A DNA stretch of 64,000 nt from NCBI GenBank assembly GCA_009733775.1, contig WOGZ01000006.1, positions 124,001 to 188,000 of the forward strand. The letters are read 5' to 3'. The notes under the pieces were generated by a model that saw nothing but the letters and a program-made list of their open reading frames with translations, was not told the origin of the DNA and did not search any database. This stretch comes from Alectoria sarmentosa (Eukaryota; Ascomycota; Lecanoromycetes; Lecanorales; Parmeliaceae). Below, piece by piece: positions 1-12,097 of the stretch; the stretch's first letter is position 1, and each line of letters begins with the position of its first letter. The translations under genes and the position numbers were made by a program.

Positions 1-127
1 GTTGCAGTCTTTCGATGGAGTCAACGAGGTAACGTTACCAAGTCGTCGGCTCCATGAGTACGCAGTAGCCGCTGCTCTCACTTGTTACAACCTTTTAAAA
101 CAAAAATTATTGACGATATCGAGCAAG

Positions 128-1353
128 ATGAACACGTTCGAACAGCGCCTCCAACAATTGGCTTCAAATTCAAATTCCCGTGAAACAACCATCACACCTC
201 CTCCACCGAACGGTTCCCGGAAAAAGCCTTCCTCTAATTCACTTCCTTGCTCTACCCTCGACGTTTTTACGACAACCCGTTTCAAAGGAAATCAACTTGC
301 AGTGATCCATGTCCCTTCCTCACTGCCTCTTCCCGCTTCAGTTCTTCTTTCGCAGGAAACCAAACAAACGATAGCGCGCGAATTCAACTTTTCCGAAACC
401 GTCTTCCTCCATGACGCTGTCGCTGGGACGTCGGATCGGCGACTCGACATCTTCACGCTCAAAGAAGAACTCCCCTTCGCCGGCCATCCCATCATTGGAA
501 CCATCTGTCACGTGTGTCAGAGCGAGGAGCCTCCTTTGGAGAGCGTGACTCTGCTTTGTAAAGCAGGGCCCATCATGGGACGGTATGATCCAGAGACAAA
601 GCTCGCAGAGGCAGAGATTCCACACAATGTGAGGATCCATCAGGCACCCGTATCTGGCAGAGCAGTCCTGAAGGCACAGCCATATCTTAGCAGAACTTCT
701 GTAGTAACCAACGAGCTTCGTGTGGTCTCGATTGTCCATGGAATGTCCTATGTGCTCATCCAGGTGCCTTCGATATCCCCTCACCTCGAAAAGCTCGAAG
801 TAGGCGGTCCTAGCGTTGACTGCGATTCTGTGAAATTAGATGAAGGCTGGACTCCTTCCTTTATTGGCACCTACTTTTACGCCATCACTTCACACAGCAG
901 TGACAAAATTGTTAGGCTGAGGACAAGGATGCTGGAGCCGAGTGTTGGCGAAGACTCGGCGACCGGTAGTGCAGCAAGCACGCTTGCGTCGTTCCTGGCT
1001 CTGAAGGACGGTACAGGGAAAATGACATTTTATTACTCTATTGAGCAAGGTGTTGAGATGGGGCGGGCAAGTGAAATTCAAGTGAAAGTGACTTTGGATG
1101 CAACTGGAAAAGCCGTTGAAAAGGTGGTTTTGGCGGGGAGGGCAGTCCGTAAGTGCACTTTTCGGAGCAAATATCCCCCAATTTACACGGTGTTTCAGTC
1201 GCGAGACATTTTTCGGGAGCAAACGACTCGGGTTACTCACGAGACCTCTCTTACAAACTGACCGTTTGCCTTAAAGTAATTATGCTGACTTCGAAATGTG
1301 TAGGCGTCACGCAAGGGGTTCTGTATCTGCCTGAGAGCAGGACAAGTACGTGA
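128..1353 (+). CDS. PhzF-family (phenazine biosynthesis-like) isomerase
   Basis: I read two exons, 128..1148 and 1304..1353, giving 356 aa. The GTAAGT donor at 1149, GCTGAC branch site and TAG acceptor at 1301-1303 restore the usual PhzF ending (AVRVTQGVLYLP); without splicing the frame runs into an unrelated tail. PhzF proteins are two-lobed isomerases or epimerases of the diaminopimelate-epimerase fold. Visible hallmarks are the N-terminal LDVFTTTRFKGNQLAV, EFNFSETVFL, the FAGHPIIGT loop and the C-terminal GEDSATGSAASTLA signature that closes the active site. The ATG at 128 is the first in frame. About 55 polar residues precede the domain, more than in bacterial PhzF. The substrate cannot be told from sequence and no phenazine cluster surrounds it, so it is probably a stand-alone metabolic enzyme. 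Confidence 0.88.
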
Positions 1354-2428
1354 AGTATTCAACATACATTTCTCATCCTCGCCACATCGTGGAAGTGAAG
1401 TCTCTTCAATGATGCTCGGACAGGAATTCCAGAGGAGTAGAACCTTGTGTCGTGCCATTTCCTTTGATTATAGCATCTCAATGAAGATGTGATATCAGGA
1501 ACAGACGAATCGTTGCGTATACAGTCCGTCGAGTATATCAATCAAGTATTCTCGAATGTACTCCTACCCATACGGAGCATGGCAACACCATTCAGGCAAG
1601 CCGCCAAAACAAAGTGGCAATCTTGTGTACTAGCGTCTTCCAGGTCTCGTGCTTTCAATGGGTAAAAGCCAAGAAATTCTGGCACTCGATGTGCAGAAAC
1701 AGTCCAAAGGCTGCTTCATGGGCCATAAGCTTCGGACTTGATATGCAATTTGTCAGCATTCAAGGGGGATTCTACCATAGCAACTGCCACATTTTCTGGC
1801 AGCGCGCCTACAGTGGATGGACATGAGAGCAGGTCGACCTGGTATTTACCGTGGGATCTTGTCCAGGATCAGGAATATGAAAATCAAAGTCTGGATAAAG
1901 GTTCGAGTGCTCCGAGAGGCAGCTTAGGATGTTACACGGCAGAACCTGTGTTGCAAGTACGACTGTCCCAGGCAGTGCATTACGAGGACTTGACCTTCGA
2001 TCTGCAATCGAGAATATGAATGCAGATCCCTCTTACAGCGGTTGGGTAGTATGCCAGGGTTGTAGGGATAGATCTGTTGCTGAACATGGGCCGGTATCGG
2101 GCACGGTATCCAGCCGTCGAGGTAGGCATCTGCGACTGATGTGACCTCGAGAGTATTTCGAGCCCTGAGGCCTCATCATCATACTCCAATTTCGTTTCAA
2201 GTCACAAGTACAGGATCTAACCACTAACAATTATTGGTTACCAGTACATGAGACGGCTCGGGCGACAGTCGACGTAGACCCACGATTACTTGTCGGGCTG
2301 TAGGGGCCAAGATGGCGTGGATCTCGCACTGGTAAACTGATCTCTGCCAGATCCAGGATTGGAGCTGACCCGGAAAAGTCTCTGCCAAGCCATTACCACT
2401 CTGCCACGGCCCACCAGAGACATAACTT

Positions 2429-2461
2429 GAGAGAGAGAGAGAAAGAGAGAGAAAGAGAGAG
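2429..2461. repeat. GA-rich microsatellite
   Basis: Run of GA dinucleotides interrupted by two GAAAG variants. It is purine-only on the plus strand and lies in a gene-poor stretch. Confidence 0.85.
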
Positions 2462-3407
2462 TATGGGTTCGAAGAATGGCGCGAGCACGTAGTCGAAGGA
2501 TCTATGCAACCATGGCTCCCGTACTTCCTTTCACTTGAGACCCAAAAGAGTAGTGTGATCCAAGTCATGCGGTCTTTTATAAGTTAGGACCCTTAATGGA
2601 CAGCCTCAGGAGTAAGGACAGAGTCAAGGCTTGATGTCGCCAGCAGATGTCCGATCATCGACTGGGAAGCTGTTGCCGACTGTGACGCGCTAACCCTTCC
2701 GCTGTCCAATCCTTTTGGTGATTGACACGCGACCCGCACCAGGCTTAAAGTATTAAAGTACTAGTACTTACTTTAGTGAAATCGCCGGTCCATCTTCCCA
2801 CGTTCCCCCTGACCCAAAGTTGAGATGCCTTGTGCCACAGGCCAGAAGCAGGTCGATTCCTCAAATAGATATTGAAACTTTTGCAAGCCAGGCAAAATGC
2901 GTAACGAGTTGAAGAGTACTGTAGTGAGTCGGGGCATAAGCGTTGAGCCTGAAAAGCGAATTACTTTACCTAGTCAGCCTGTTGGCGTCCTTGAAGAGGA
3001 CTGCAGTGTCTGGTTTGGGCTGAATGGGGGGAAGTGTCTTCGATAGCCCTATGCAGGAAAATGCAACATCGCATAAAGTTCAGCTCATCTTCAGACGCAT
3101 CCAATTGTAACGTATCAGATACTTGGAAGGAGTGATCATGTCGCTGACGCTGCAGCCCCACCAATATGATATCCTGCCTTGTAGAAGTTTCTTTGGGAGA
3201 CGGATCTGCCATGTCCAGCCTGGCCCCAGTCACCACTACCGGTAAGCCCGTCGTCAAGGCTTACTTGCCCGATCGGTTGTAAAGCCTTGTCCTTTGGACG
3301 GCGGGGGAGTAAAGAGTTGTGACATGGCTTTTAAATGCATAATGATAACGACTGTAATAACAACAATAATACTAATAAGTACCCCGTACTTGTTTACAAG
3401 TTGAAAC

Positions 3408-3442
3408 ATGTGCAATGTGCAATGTGCAATGTGCAATGTGCA
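3408..3442. repeat. 7-bp tandem repeat, five units of ATGTGCA
   Basis: Five perfect ATGTGCA units in a row, followed about 280 bp later by a separate TTGAAAA array (3724-3755). Likely a slippage-prone minisatellite. Confidence 0.85.
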
Positions 3443-3723
3443 TGAAGATTGCTGCCGTTAGCCCGTTGTAGGTGGCATACATAAGGTAAGAGACGGGAAG
3501 GAAGAGGAGAAGCGGGAGCTTGTGTCGCAATATGTATGTAAGGTAAAGTACCTTCAAGCTTATGTATTGCAGAGAATCAAGGGCGCGGTTGACAACAGAA
3601 ACCAAGGTAGTACTGTATTATTACCGTAGTGTAGGACTCGACCTAGGGGAGGACCGGAAATAGATTATTACAAAGTCCAAGCTTGTGATAGGTGGAGCAC
3701 CATACACAGAGTAATATTGCCGC

Positions 3724-3755
3724 TTGAAAATTGAAAATTGAAAATTGCAAATTGA
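3724..3755. repeat. 7-bp TTGAAAA tandem repeat
   Basis: Three perfect TTGAAAA units, one TTGCAAA variant and a partial unit, in an AT-rich intergenic stretch. Confidence 0.75.
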
Positions 3756-4692
3756 TAGGGGATATTCGTAAAGATACTTTCGAGCTTTGCTGACTTAGTA
3801 GGTACTCTACTCGTCAAGCAGAAAGGAAGCCGCGTCCTCTTACCCCTTTGCTGTTCTTGTCAAAGAAACCAAAGAAACCAAAGAAACGGAACACAACACC
3901 TATTCATTCTCTCATTCTCATTCTCATTACCGTCATTATTATTGTTATTATTGTTACTACCTAACACTGTCCAGTCGTCGATCAGCTCCTGCTTCTCACC
4001 TCACATCTTTCTGCCCATTATCATTTGATAACCATCTTCATTGTGATTGAACCTCCAATAGCTAGCAGCATGATAACGATGACAATAATATTCCTCACCC
4101 TCAAAACACCCACACCTCGAAGCATTGAGCCACCTCCGCCGCACCACTACTGACCACGACACCCTCCTTAGAACTGACCTCTCCTTTTTTGTACCATCCC
4201 ACCTCGTTGCCTTCCTTCGACCGTGACACCGTGTCATATCCATTGCAGCTCTATCCTCTTCCTCTTCCTCTTCCTCGGCCAGCGGCTTCCAAATTGTCTC
4301 GGAGATAGCCCGCCTCAAGTGTTTGCTCCCTTAGGCCAACACAAACACAGTTTGCATATCATATCATTTTATATCATTCGTAAAACCGACGGACTCGTGT
4401 ACATGATAACTATCAAGTCGGGGTTTGCTTCGTCATTTAAGGGTTGAGCGGACTCGAACGGTGAGAGAGGAAACAAACCGCACGGCAACCGAAGTTCTGT
4501 AACTCATCAACAAATAAACCCGGCATCAACAACATCCTTCTGACAACCTATTACCATTGCGGGCATTGGACTCATCATGACATATTGAACTCACCTGGCT
4601 CAGACTCTGGTGTTTTGAATCTACGGCTGAGGCGCTACCCCAAACGCCTCCAACACATTCTCGATTCTTGTACCACATCACCGCCAAGCGCC

Positions 4693-6231
4693 ATGTCTCC
4701 CCACAATAGCTCCTCCACTACATCCTCCAATGATGGGGCCGCCTTTCCTTGGATACTCGAACATCTTCTCGCATACCCGGGCACCTACGAGATCCCCTTA
4801 CGAACAATGTATACACTTAATTCGACACCGCAAGCCCAGCAACACCAACGTCAATCCCTTCAGCCCGGCACTCCCTCTTTATCCTCAAGTGCATCAAGCG
4901 CCGGTAGCTCTCCAGCATCTCCAAACTTCCCACCGGAGCGCCAGCAAAACCAATTCGCTGCCCAAAGTGCTACAGACCACTTCAAAAACTGCCTGATGAC
5001 ACACATCAGTAATCTACCTTCCCAGCCCTTCTCGCTACCCCCATCATTCATTACATCTTTCGTCCGACGTTGCTTCCCGGCAGAACTACACCAGGTCGAT
5101 TTCACGCAAGCTTTGACGGCATTGGATTACTTGAAAGATCTTGAGAATAGAAGGAAGCGAGAGCTTACTGTGGCCTTACAAAGACTGGGGTTGGACACTG
5201 CAATGGTAGAGAATGCTGGAGGGGAAATAAGCAAGAATGCAAAGATATCGGAATGGGTTCTCAGCATGCAGGGCAAGGAGAAGAAGGTCGAGGCATTGTA
5301 TTCACAAGTGTACATTGGCCTCCGTCGCTGGGTATGGACTCTGACGACTTCCCCAAAGTTTACCGCTGGTCACTGACATAATATCTAGACCCTCATCAAC
5401 GAAATGCGCCTTGAGCCTTTCAGCAAAGCCAACAGCATCGCCATGCTCAACACCCTCTATCCACCTTCCATGAATACCGCTCCGACTCGTCAAATAACGC
5501 TTCACATCCTCACCTCTCAACGCAGCGCCTTTTTCCGCTACATCCAAGCTGTTGAGAAGAATGGTAAAGGTATCCTCAAGAACCTCGAACATCAAGGTCA
5601 ATGCCCTGGCGACGCCAATGGCTGGACAGTTGTCAGGGATGTCGTAGACAAGTACCTACGTGCGGCCAACGGAGTGATCGAAGAATGCCTCGAGGTCTCG
5701 GGACCAGAGTATTTCGACCCAGAAATCGAAGCACACCGCCGCAGTGACCGAAGAGCGGACTCTGGGGTGAGCTTCGCTACTGGCGATCGGCCTTCCACCA
5801 GCAGCACCACAGGCAGTAAAAGCAATACCTCTACCAAAGATAAGCCCCTTCCAGCGTCTCCAGCACACTCGGGGCCATCTGTGCCACCAACGCCCAAAAA
5901 GCGGGGAACCACACTAGAAAAGATTGCAAGAGAGATTCGAAACCTCCGATCGCGCAATGATGTGAAAGAGACATCTGGCAACTATAGCAGCGAAGTGAAA
6001 GATCCAAAAGCTCGCTCTCTGAAGAAGATGAAATCAACAAGCTCAATTGGCGGAGCAAAAGCCAAACATGCCAGAATGGGCAACGACGAAGCGATGACGG
6101 ACTTCAACATCGACGATGCGAGGCGGCAGCGTATGATATGGGAGGCGCAGCGGGAGAAAGAAAATCAAGTACCTGATCCCGCCAGAATGGGTGTGAAGCC
6201 GCTTGGGAGGAGCATCGATCTAGAGGCTTGA
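4693..6231 (+). CDS. Conserved fungal protein of unknown function (Ser/Pro-rich)
   Basis: Two exons, 4693..5331 and 5389..6231, give 493 aa. The 57-bp intron (GTATGG donor, CACTGAC branch, TAG acceptor) joins LRRW to TLINEM in frame. The open frame extends upstream only through a TTG codon, so the ATG at 4693 (MSPHNSSS) is chosen. The ordered part has FPWILEHLLAYPGTYEIPLR near the start, then a predicted helical block around residues 120-300. It is followed by a low-complexity Ser/Thr/Pro tail with a basic patch (TPKKRGTTLEKIAREIRNL). I recognise the pattern as widespread in filamentous ascomycetes but know no function. No signal peptide or membrane segment is visible. Confidence 0.8.
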
Positions 6232-6798
6232 ACAAGGGAGTGTCCTTTTCTTTTTGTACTCGGTTTATTGAGACTTAGCGAAGGGTAGCGAGGGCGTTTG
6301 AATCGCCGGAAGGGTTTTATGAGGGCGCGGATGTGAAAACCACAGCGGGACCACAAAGCATTGCAGCATCAGGTTACGAATTCCAACATCTCTTCTCGCG
6401 GGAGCCAGATGGATGATCTGACGGATGGGAAAAAAGAGTGCATGGTGAATGAAGACCGATCTCATGTATAACGAACATGTATTATTGTTGATCACGGCCT
6501 ATGAACATTGAAAGGCGAAAAAGAATTGTACTGCTCTATCAGTGTAATGGTGGTACAGTGATTTAGCAAAACGTTGTAGAGACTTTTGGTACCTCATGTT
6601 GATACTACTACTCTCTGTAAAAAAGTAAACAATGTTCGGGAAATTGCCCTGAGTCAGCCTAATCCAGCTTAGCGTGAAAGCTCAACTGCAAATCGATTGT
6701 TTGCTTTATCTCATTCCTCTGGCAGAGTGAAGTGCGAGAATGAATCTCTTTGACGAAATAATACCCAAACAGTCATCGTCTGGCATTGGTAGCCTCCT
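6232..6798. other. Intergenic region, nothing recognised
   Basis: About 570 bp between two same-strand genes. I see no coding frame, RNA gene or repeat; it presumably holds the 3' end of the upstream gene and the promoter of the acetyltransferase. Confidence 0.5.
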
Positions 6799-7858
6799 AT
6801 GAGTTCATTATCAGTATCGACGAATGCCTTGGCATCACCATTGGCCACGCACCGCAACAAGGAAAAGCCTGCCGATTTGAATGTCCGCAATGTTGTGCTT
6901 GGAGACATCCTTTTCAAGACGTGGTATCCGTCTTTCTATCCAGAGGAACTGGTTGGCAGGGAGCTTGAGAGACTCTTTGTCTGTCAATGGTGCTTCAAGT
7001 ACTCCAAGGACCTCATGCCTTACCTAGCACACACAGTCCGTGCATCTCACACTTGGTGAATCTTGCACTGGCTAATGAGGTACGCTAGAAAGTATGCGCC
7101 TTGAAACATGAAGGCCCCCCTGGAAGACCAATTTACTCGCGAGACCTGCACGCTATCTACGAGGTGGACGGCGAGGAACATCAGGTTGGTTCCCCCAATT
7201 ATCTCAATTACTGAGCTTGGCGCTCACCGTCACCCCCCAGTTTTTCGCCCAAAATTTGTCCCTGTTTGCGAAGCTCTTCCTCGACAATAAGTCAATCTTC
7301 TTCGACGTCAGCTCCTTCAACTACTACCTCCTCGTCCACATCCCTAACTCCACCAGCTCGCATCATCCCCAGATCGTCGGCTTCTTCAGTAAGGAAAAAA
7401 TGAGTTGGGACAATAATAACCTCGCCTGCATCCTCGTGTTCCCGCCCTGGCAGCGTAAAGGCCTTGGCAAAATTCTCATGGGTGTTAGCTACGAACTTAG
7501 CAGACGAGAGAACCGCCTTGGTGGGCCAGAGAAACCATTGAGTGAGTTGGGCAGGAAAGGATATATGCGATTCTGGGAGGCTAGAGTTGCGAGGGCGATT
7601 CTGGAAGTGAAGGCCAAGAGAACGCTGAGTGTGGGGGAGCTTGCGGAGGCTTGTTGGGTGCTGCCTGAGGATGTGGTGGGCACGTTGAAAGACATGCGAG
7701 TGCTGACAGCAAGTAAGAGGGCCGATGGTGCTGCAGTAATTAGCAAGGCGAAGCTGAGGGAGTACGTCTTGAATAGAGGGTTGGATCCTACGCCGCCAAT
7801 CAGTGAAGAAGGCTTTCTGGACAAATGGGTACCTGGACCTGGGGAGGGTGAGGTCTAA
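6799..7858 (+). CDS. sas2: MYST-family histone acetyltransferase, Sas2-like
   Basis: Three exons, 6799..7035, 7089..7184 and 7241..7858, give 316 aa; both introns are phase 0. Splicing restores the MYST zinc finger as CQWC...HTKVC and then PPGRPIYSRDLHAIYEVDG. The fold continues with QNLSLFAKLFLDNKS, GFFSKEK, then LACILVFPPWQRKGLGK, which carries the conserved Cys and the acetyl-CoA loop QRKGLG. GGPEKPLSELG follows, with the conserved Glu. MYST enzymes transfer acetyl groups to histone lysines; the small size and the lack of a chromodomain or PHD finger match Sas2, which acts on H4 in the yeast SAS complex. Assignment as Sas2 rather than another small MYST protein is inference. The ATG at 6799 is the first in the exon. 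Confidence 0.9.
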
Positions 7859-8742
7859 ATCTTCGGAATGTGACCCATACATAGTTCCAAAACCTCTCAC
7901 AGCCCATACACTCGGATAAAGTGTTCGGATCTTCACCTTTACTGCTGCGGCACAAGCTGGTCTAAGACTTGACTCAGACTGTGCTCGAGTCAAGCAGACT
8001 GAGACCGAAGGCCATCTCGCCAACAATCGAGTCTACATCCTTAGAGAGCTGAAAGTTGGCATGATAAAGGATGTTTTTGGGCTCGGAGCGAAGCTCAGCT
8101 TGTTGAGTGTCTGTATGCGGGATCCTGCAGGATGCATACGTCGTCTCGTTTCAAGAGTGGACATGCTTTGGTTTGGGGCGAGGCGAACGATGACGACGAG
8201 CCTCTGATTCGAAGAAATTTGTGGAGGCATTGCGGCAGGTGTCCTACTTGAGCGGATGACTGCCAGCAAGGCTCTTGTCGTCGATGCTACGACACTCTGC
8301 ATAGCAGCCAGAATGCATGGATTGAGGGCCCGAGTTTTCTTTCGTGCAACTCTGATCCTTGCTATCAAGTCAAAGGCTTTGAATTTGAGTACCGAGCGAC
8401 ACCCTTTCTGTAAACCATTGACGCCTTCACCCTCCGAAGACCAAAAATAAGGAAACTTTGGTTCTCAGAAGCTACAGGCATCTGCCAAGACACAAGAATT
8501 AACACCTCGTTCTGCCAAGCGAATATGCTGTTGCATCCTTCCACTGCTTCACGCTTCTTCACCAATCTAGCAAACTCCACACGTTCTAAAGCTTCCACAC
8601 TCTCTTCATTTCCTTTGTTTCCCGACTGCTTCCTAGATTGTTCTCACGAATTCATTCACAGGTAGTATAGACACCCTGCTACCACTCAACCCAAACCCAC
8701 AACCTTCGGAGTCTCCAATTCACATCTCCTTCGTGTATCGAC
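7859..8742. other. Intergenic region, nothing recognised
   Basis: About 880 bp between the acetyltransferase and the BTB gene. Minus-strand frames here overlap the acetyltransferase exon or lack any family feature. The last 250 bp are C/T-rich and probably the promoter and leader of the BTB gene. Confidence 0.5.
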
Positions 8743-9649
8743 ATGGCCTCCGCTTCCATCAGCAGCATCAAAACAGTCGCACAGAATCAGCATACCGAGG
8801 CAATGACCATGTGCGGGCCCCATTGAGATTCCTGCGACTACAAACACTGACCAATATCACAGGCTGTTTGACTCTGGCGAAGACTCCGATTTCGAAGTCA
8901 AATGTGGCAACCGTGTCTGGTAATTCTACTTCTCCGATTAAATCCTTCCTGGTCGTCAAAAAGTTGTGGGTTGTATGACCTGTTTCGAGAGATGATCACA
9001 CTCGGACAGAATCTTGTACATCCAACCACGTCTCAAAGGACAATGCTGACTCCGAAAATATATAGGCAGCTGCACCGCGTTCTTCTCCGCTCGGGGTCTG
9101 AGTACTTCAAGAACGCATGTAGTGCAAAATTTGAGGTATGTGAGGAAGGGCTGCAACACTTTGTTCAATGTGGCCAATATTGACACTGAGTCATGGAAGG
9201 AGGGTTGCCGTGGTAGTATCGAGCTCAAGGAAGAGGATCCCCAATACGCAGGGATACTACTGCGGTATTTCTACGCCCACGACTACCAGATCGACGACAA
9301 CGGAAAGCCACCTCTCGTTGTCCACACACGCGTTTACGCCATCGCAGACAAGTACGGCGTGGGCCTGTTGAAGGATCTTGCCAAAGGAAAGTTCGCAAAC
9401 GCCCTGAACAACGCGAGAGTCTCCGATATACCAAGCTTCATTGCGGCAATAGAGACCATCTACACCACTACCTTAAGCTCGGATCGAGGCTTGCGCGACT
9501 CCATCCTTCCGAAGCTGAAGGAGTTTAGGCAGCAATTGCGAGACAATGACGAGTTCATGAACTTGTTCTCATCGGGCATGGGTGATGGGGACTTCGCGGT
9601 TGAGGTGATGGATGCATGGGCCGGTTTGAGCCGGACAAGGCGCAGCTAG
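8743..9649 (+). CDS. BTB/POZ domain protein
   Basis: Four exons, 8743..8810, 8863..8919, 9066..9135 and 9200..9649, give 214 aa. Splicing assembles a BTB fold: LFDSGEDSDFEVKCGNR, then HRVLLRSGSEYFKNAC, AKFEEGCRGSIELKEEDP and a YFYAHDY segment, followed by an all-helical C-terminus (VYAIADKYGVGLLKDLAKGKF). This is the fungal type in which a short BTB domain stands alone, usually a protein-interaction module and sometimes a Cullin-3 adaptor; the partner is unknown. Introns 1-3 are 52, 146 and 64 bp. The second is long, and the third uses an AAG acceptor chosen because it rebuilds the conserved FEEG junction; using the upstream GAG would insert SWK. Confidence 0.82.
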
Positions 9650-10485
9650 GACTCTCACGGCTGTGATGTGTATTACGGCTCGAGACCATCGATATTGTGT
9701 TACTGGGTACTAGAATCTGATTCGATGCTGCTAGAAATCCTGCTACCATTGGTAGTGAACCTGATTACTCCAGAAGAGGGTAGATCCGTCGAAAATCAAC
9801 ATGGTCATCGACTCCGGTGCTTCCTCGCTGATCGTGATTGCTTTGACACGCTCCTGCCTGGCCATACTTGGTGTGAAAACAACCAGCGTCACCGAACATC
9901 CATGGAACCTCAGCACTAATCCCTTTCGAAAACTTCCAGGTTTGCATTGATACTGTTTTCAAACTTGTTCGATCTTCATGAAACATCAATACATGCCCCT
10001 TCCGTCCACCCTCAGCATCTTCTCGACAAATAAATCCCTTCGACATTATTTCCCAAATGTTAGACCAAATCAAGAAGCCAGAGGGGACAGGTGCTACAAC
10101 GGAAGCCAAAGCCACGACTCAGATTTAGATGTTGGAGTGTACAAGATGACAACAGAACGAGGGTCCTGTCCAGGAAGTACGTGGGCGAGCTGCAGAGTGT
10201 AATGGGATCCAGTTGCAGCAGGGGAGCCTCATTTTCATGTGCCCAATAACATTGTACTTTACCGGACATGGCCGCAAGCCCGAGTTGGGTAACAACAGTC
10301 CCACCCTAGTCTATGTCTATGGTCAAGGGGGCGGGCCCTCCGTGAAGGAATCACACACACACTAATACGACCCTTTGCACCCCTTGAAGGCCTCGGTGGC
10401 TATTCTGCGCCCTTGTTTTGAAGAGCTGTGGGTCGCACCCACTCCTCCAGCCACATCCTTCCCTCAGCGTTGAGCCGATACGACC
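9650..10485. other. Intergenic region, nothing recognised
   Basis: About 840 bp between convergent genes. A 116-codon minus-strand frame (9765-10115) has no recognisable features and I do not call it. No RNA gene or repeat was seen. Confidence 0.5.
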
Positions 10486-11169
10486 TCATCTCCCCTTTGC
10501 AGATGTATCCTGAACGACGGTTTCGACAGCTCGGCGCTTGTCTTCTCCAGCCTCGCCATCCTTGGTCTTGGACGAAGACCCTTTCCCTTCTTTCTCCTTT
10601 CCCTTGTGAGCTCTTTGTCCTCGTCGACCTAGGACGATGTTTTCAAGAGCCTTTAGCTCGTACCATCTGATTTTTGTCAGCATTTCAGATCAGAAAGCGT
10701 TAGCAGTCTTACCTCTCTTCGAACGTTTCCAGAACCCATGTCTTTGGGCTTTCGGTCAGGCGAATGGAGTCGCACCCCGGGGTCATGATACGGTTCCGGA
10801 GAAGTTTTCGTGCTCCCATGCTTCTCATGGCTACTATCCAATCCTCATCATCGACACTACCGGTGTCTTGACCCCCCCTCTTACCGTCGCCAATGCGAAA
10901 TTGATGATATCGTCGTCTCCAGTCTTGAGGAAGTTTGAGTATCGGCTCCATGTCTGCTTCGCCAAGGCCTTTGACAGTCCCAAGAACCTCAAGGTCGCCA
11001 TGGAGTTGAGCTCTCGAGGGATAGCTATAAGCTCGTTGTCTGCTAAAGTACTGAATGCTCGACGAGGTACTTTGATCCATTCTTCTTGAACGGACAGGGA
11101 GCTGCCAAAGCGCTCGCCCAAATATGTTACCGAGTCTTCAGTGAGAACGGTCAATCTGGAAGACGACAT
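10486..11169 (-). pseudogene. Unknown protein gene with an apparent 1-nt frameshift
   Basis: Read on the minus strand, exon 1 is 11169..10713 and exon 2 is 10666..10486, with a clean 46-bp intron (GTAAGA donor, GCTAAC and GCTGAC branch candidates, CAG acceptor). From the ATG at 11169 the frame runs MSSSRLTVLTEDSVTYLGERFG... to INFALATV, then meets a run of seven G (C on the plus strand, around 10872-10878) and stops. The other frame, one base away, continues coherently through DDEDWIVAMRSMGARKLL to the intron and a charged Lys-rich C-terminus. The two halves read as one protein of about 210 aa. The break could be a true mutation or a homopolymer sequencing error. A real intron across it would be only 28 bp and does not restore the frame. 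I do not recognise the family. Confidence 0.5.
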
Positions 11170-12097
11170 GTTGCGTGAGGAAAAGATGCACTTGTGGTAA
11201 GTGTCAGATAAAGAGAGGAGGAAGGTATTGTGGAATTTGCAGAGAGTTTCAACTTCCCAATAGAAAGTCGAATTAATGTTGTACATGATTTATTTTTTTA
11301 TTGATTTGGTCAAGGCACATGAGCAGGTTTGAGGATGTTGGATAAGATAGAATGTTCACTACCAAGGATGCCCTTCTCCTATTCGTAGATGCAATAAGCA
11401 AAGCGTGCATCTCTACCAATGTTGTCATCAAATCAGATGCCTATCTTGAGTTTTTGCCGGCATTATTGAGCTGTCAAGATCCTTTGGCATAGGCGGATCA
11501 AGCGACCGCTCTTGCTCCGGGGCGGTTTCTGCGATTCAAAGACTACCAATCTGCACATTCATGCGTTTGTTTCGCTTGCTACCGCATACGATAGAGACTG
11601 AAAAAAGTCAGGAGATTCTCGACCAGTGTGTGAGCAGATTCGAGCAGCTGTTGATGCAGCTCGGCAATCTTGATGCCTGATAAATTGCCCACACCGACTG
11701 CTCAGGCTCGCTGCCTGAGTCGCAGGTCGGAGATGGATGGGGACTTTTTCGTTTCCGGAACCATCTAGTCGGGAACTCGGGCCTGCAGGTTTCCTCAGCG
11801 GACATGTCAATACTTGTATGGCGAGGCTCTGATGCCGGTTTGAGTCCACGGTGGAGTTGACACGTATATCAAGAAACCCAGTGTTGGGAACATTTGCTGT
11901 CGCAGAATCTCATGGACTCACTGGACAGCAAGTCGACTGCTTCTGCATCTCAGCGTCAGTAATTAAAGCAAGTCTAAACTCCTCATGATCTGTGGTATAA
12001 TTAGCCCCAGTTGCTGTACCATGCAGTCCCTATGCAGCACAATGTGCACCTCAATGCAAATGCAGGTCGTAGCCTACAACTCTATCATCGCACATGG
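11170..12097. other. Intergenic region, nothing recognised
   Basis: About 930 bp upstream of the frameshifted gene and downstream of the Pol III subunit gene. No coding frame, RNA gene or repeat is supportable here. Confidence 0.5.

Larger units (their letters stand above)
1354..4692. other. Gene-poor 3.3 kb intergenic region with short tandem repeats
   Basis: I see no supportable gene; open frames are short and lack family features. It holds a GA-rich microsatellite (about 2429-2461), five copies of the 7-mer ATGTGCA (3408-3442), TTGAAAA repeats (3724-3755), CAAAGAAAC repeats (3861-3887) and a pyrimidine-rich stretch before the next gene, probably its 5' leader. Confidence 0.6.

Noticed and set aside
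9765..10115. 116-codon minus-strand frame
   Set aside because: It starts at a non-ATG codon and shows no motif; probably chance.
10860..10888. A 28-bp intron (GTAAGA to GTAG) to rescue the unknown gene
   Set aside because: Too short for splicing, and the join gives a stop codon at once; a 1-nt frameshift explains the frames better.
10637..11089. 150-codon plus-strand frame
   Set aside because: It is antisense to the better-supported frameshifted gene with a clean intron.
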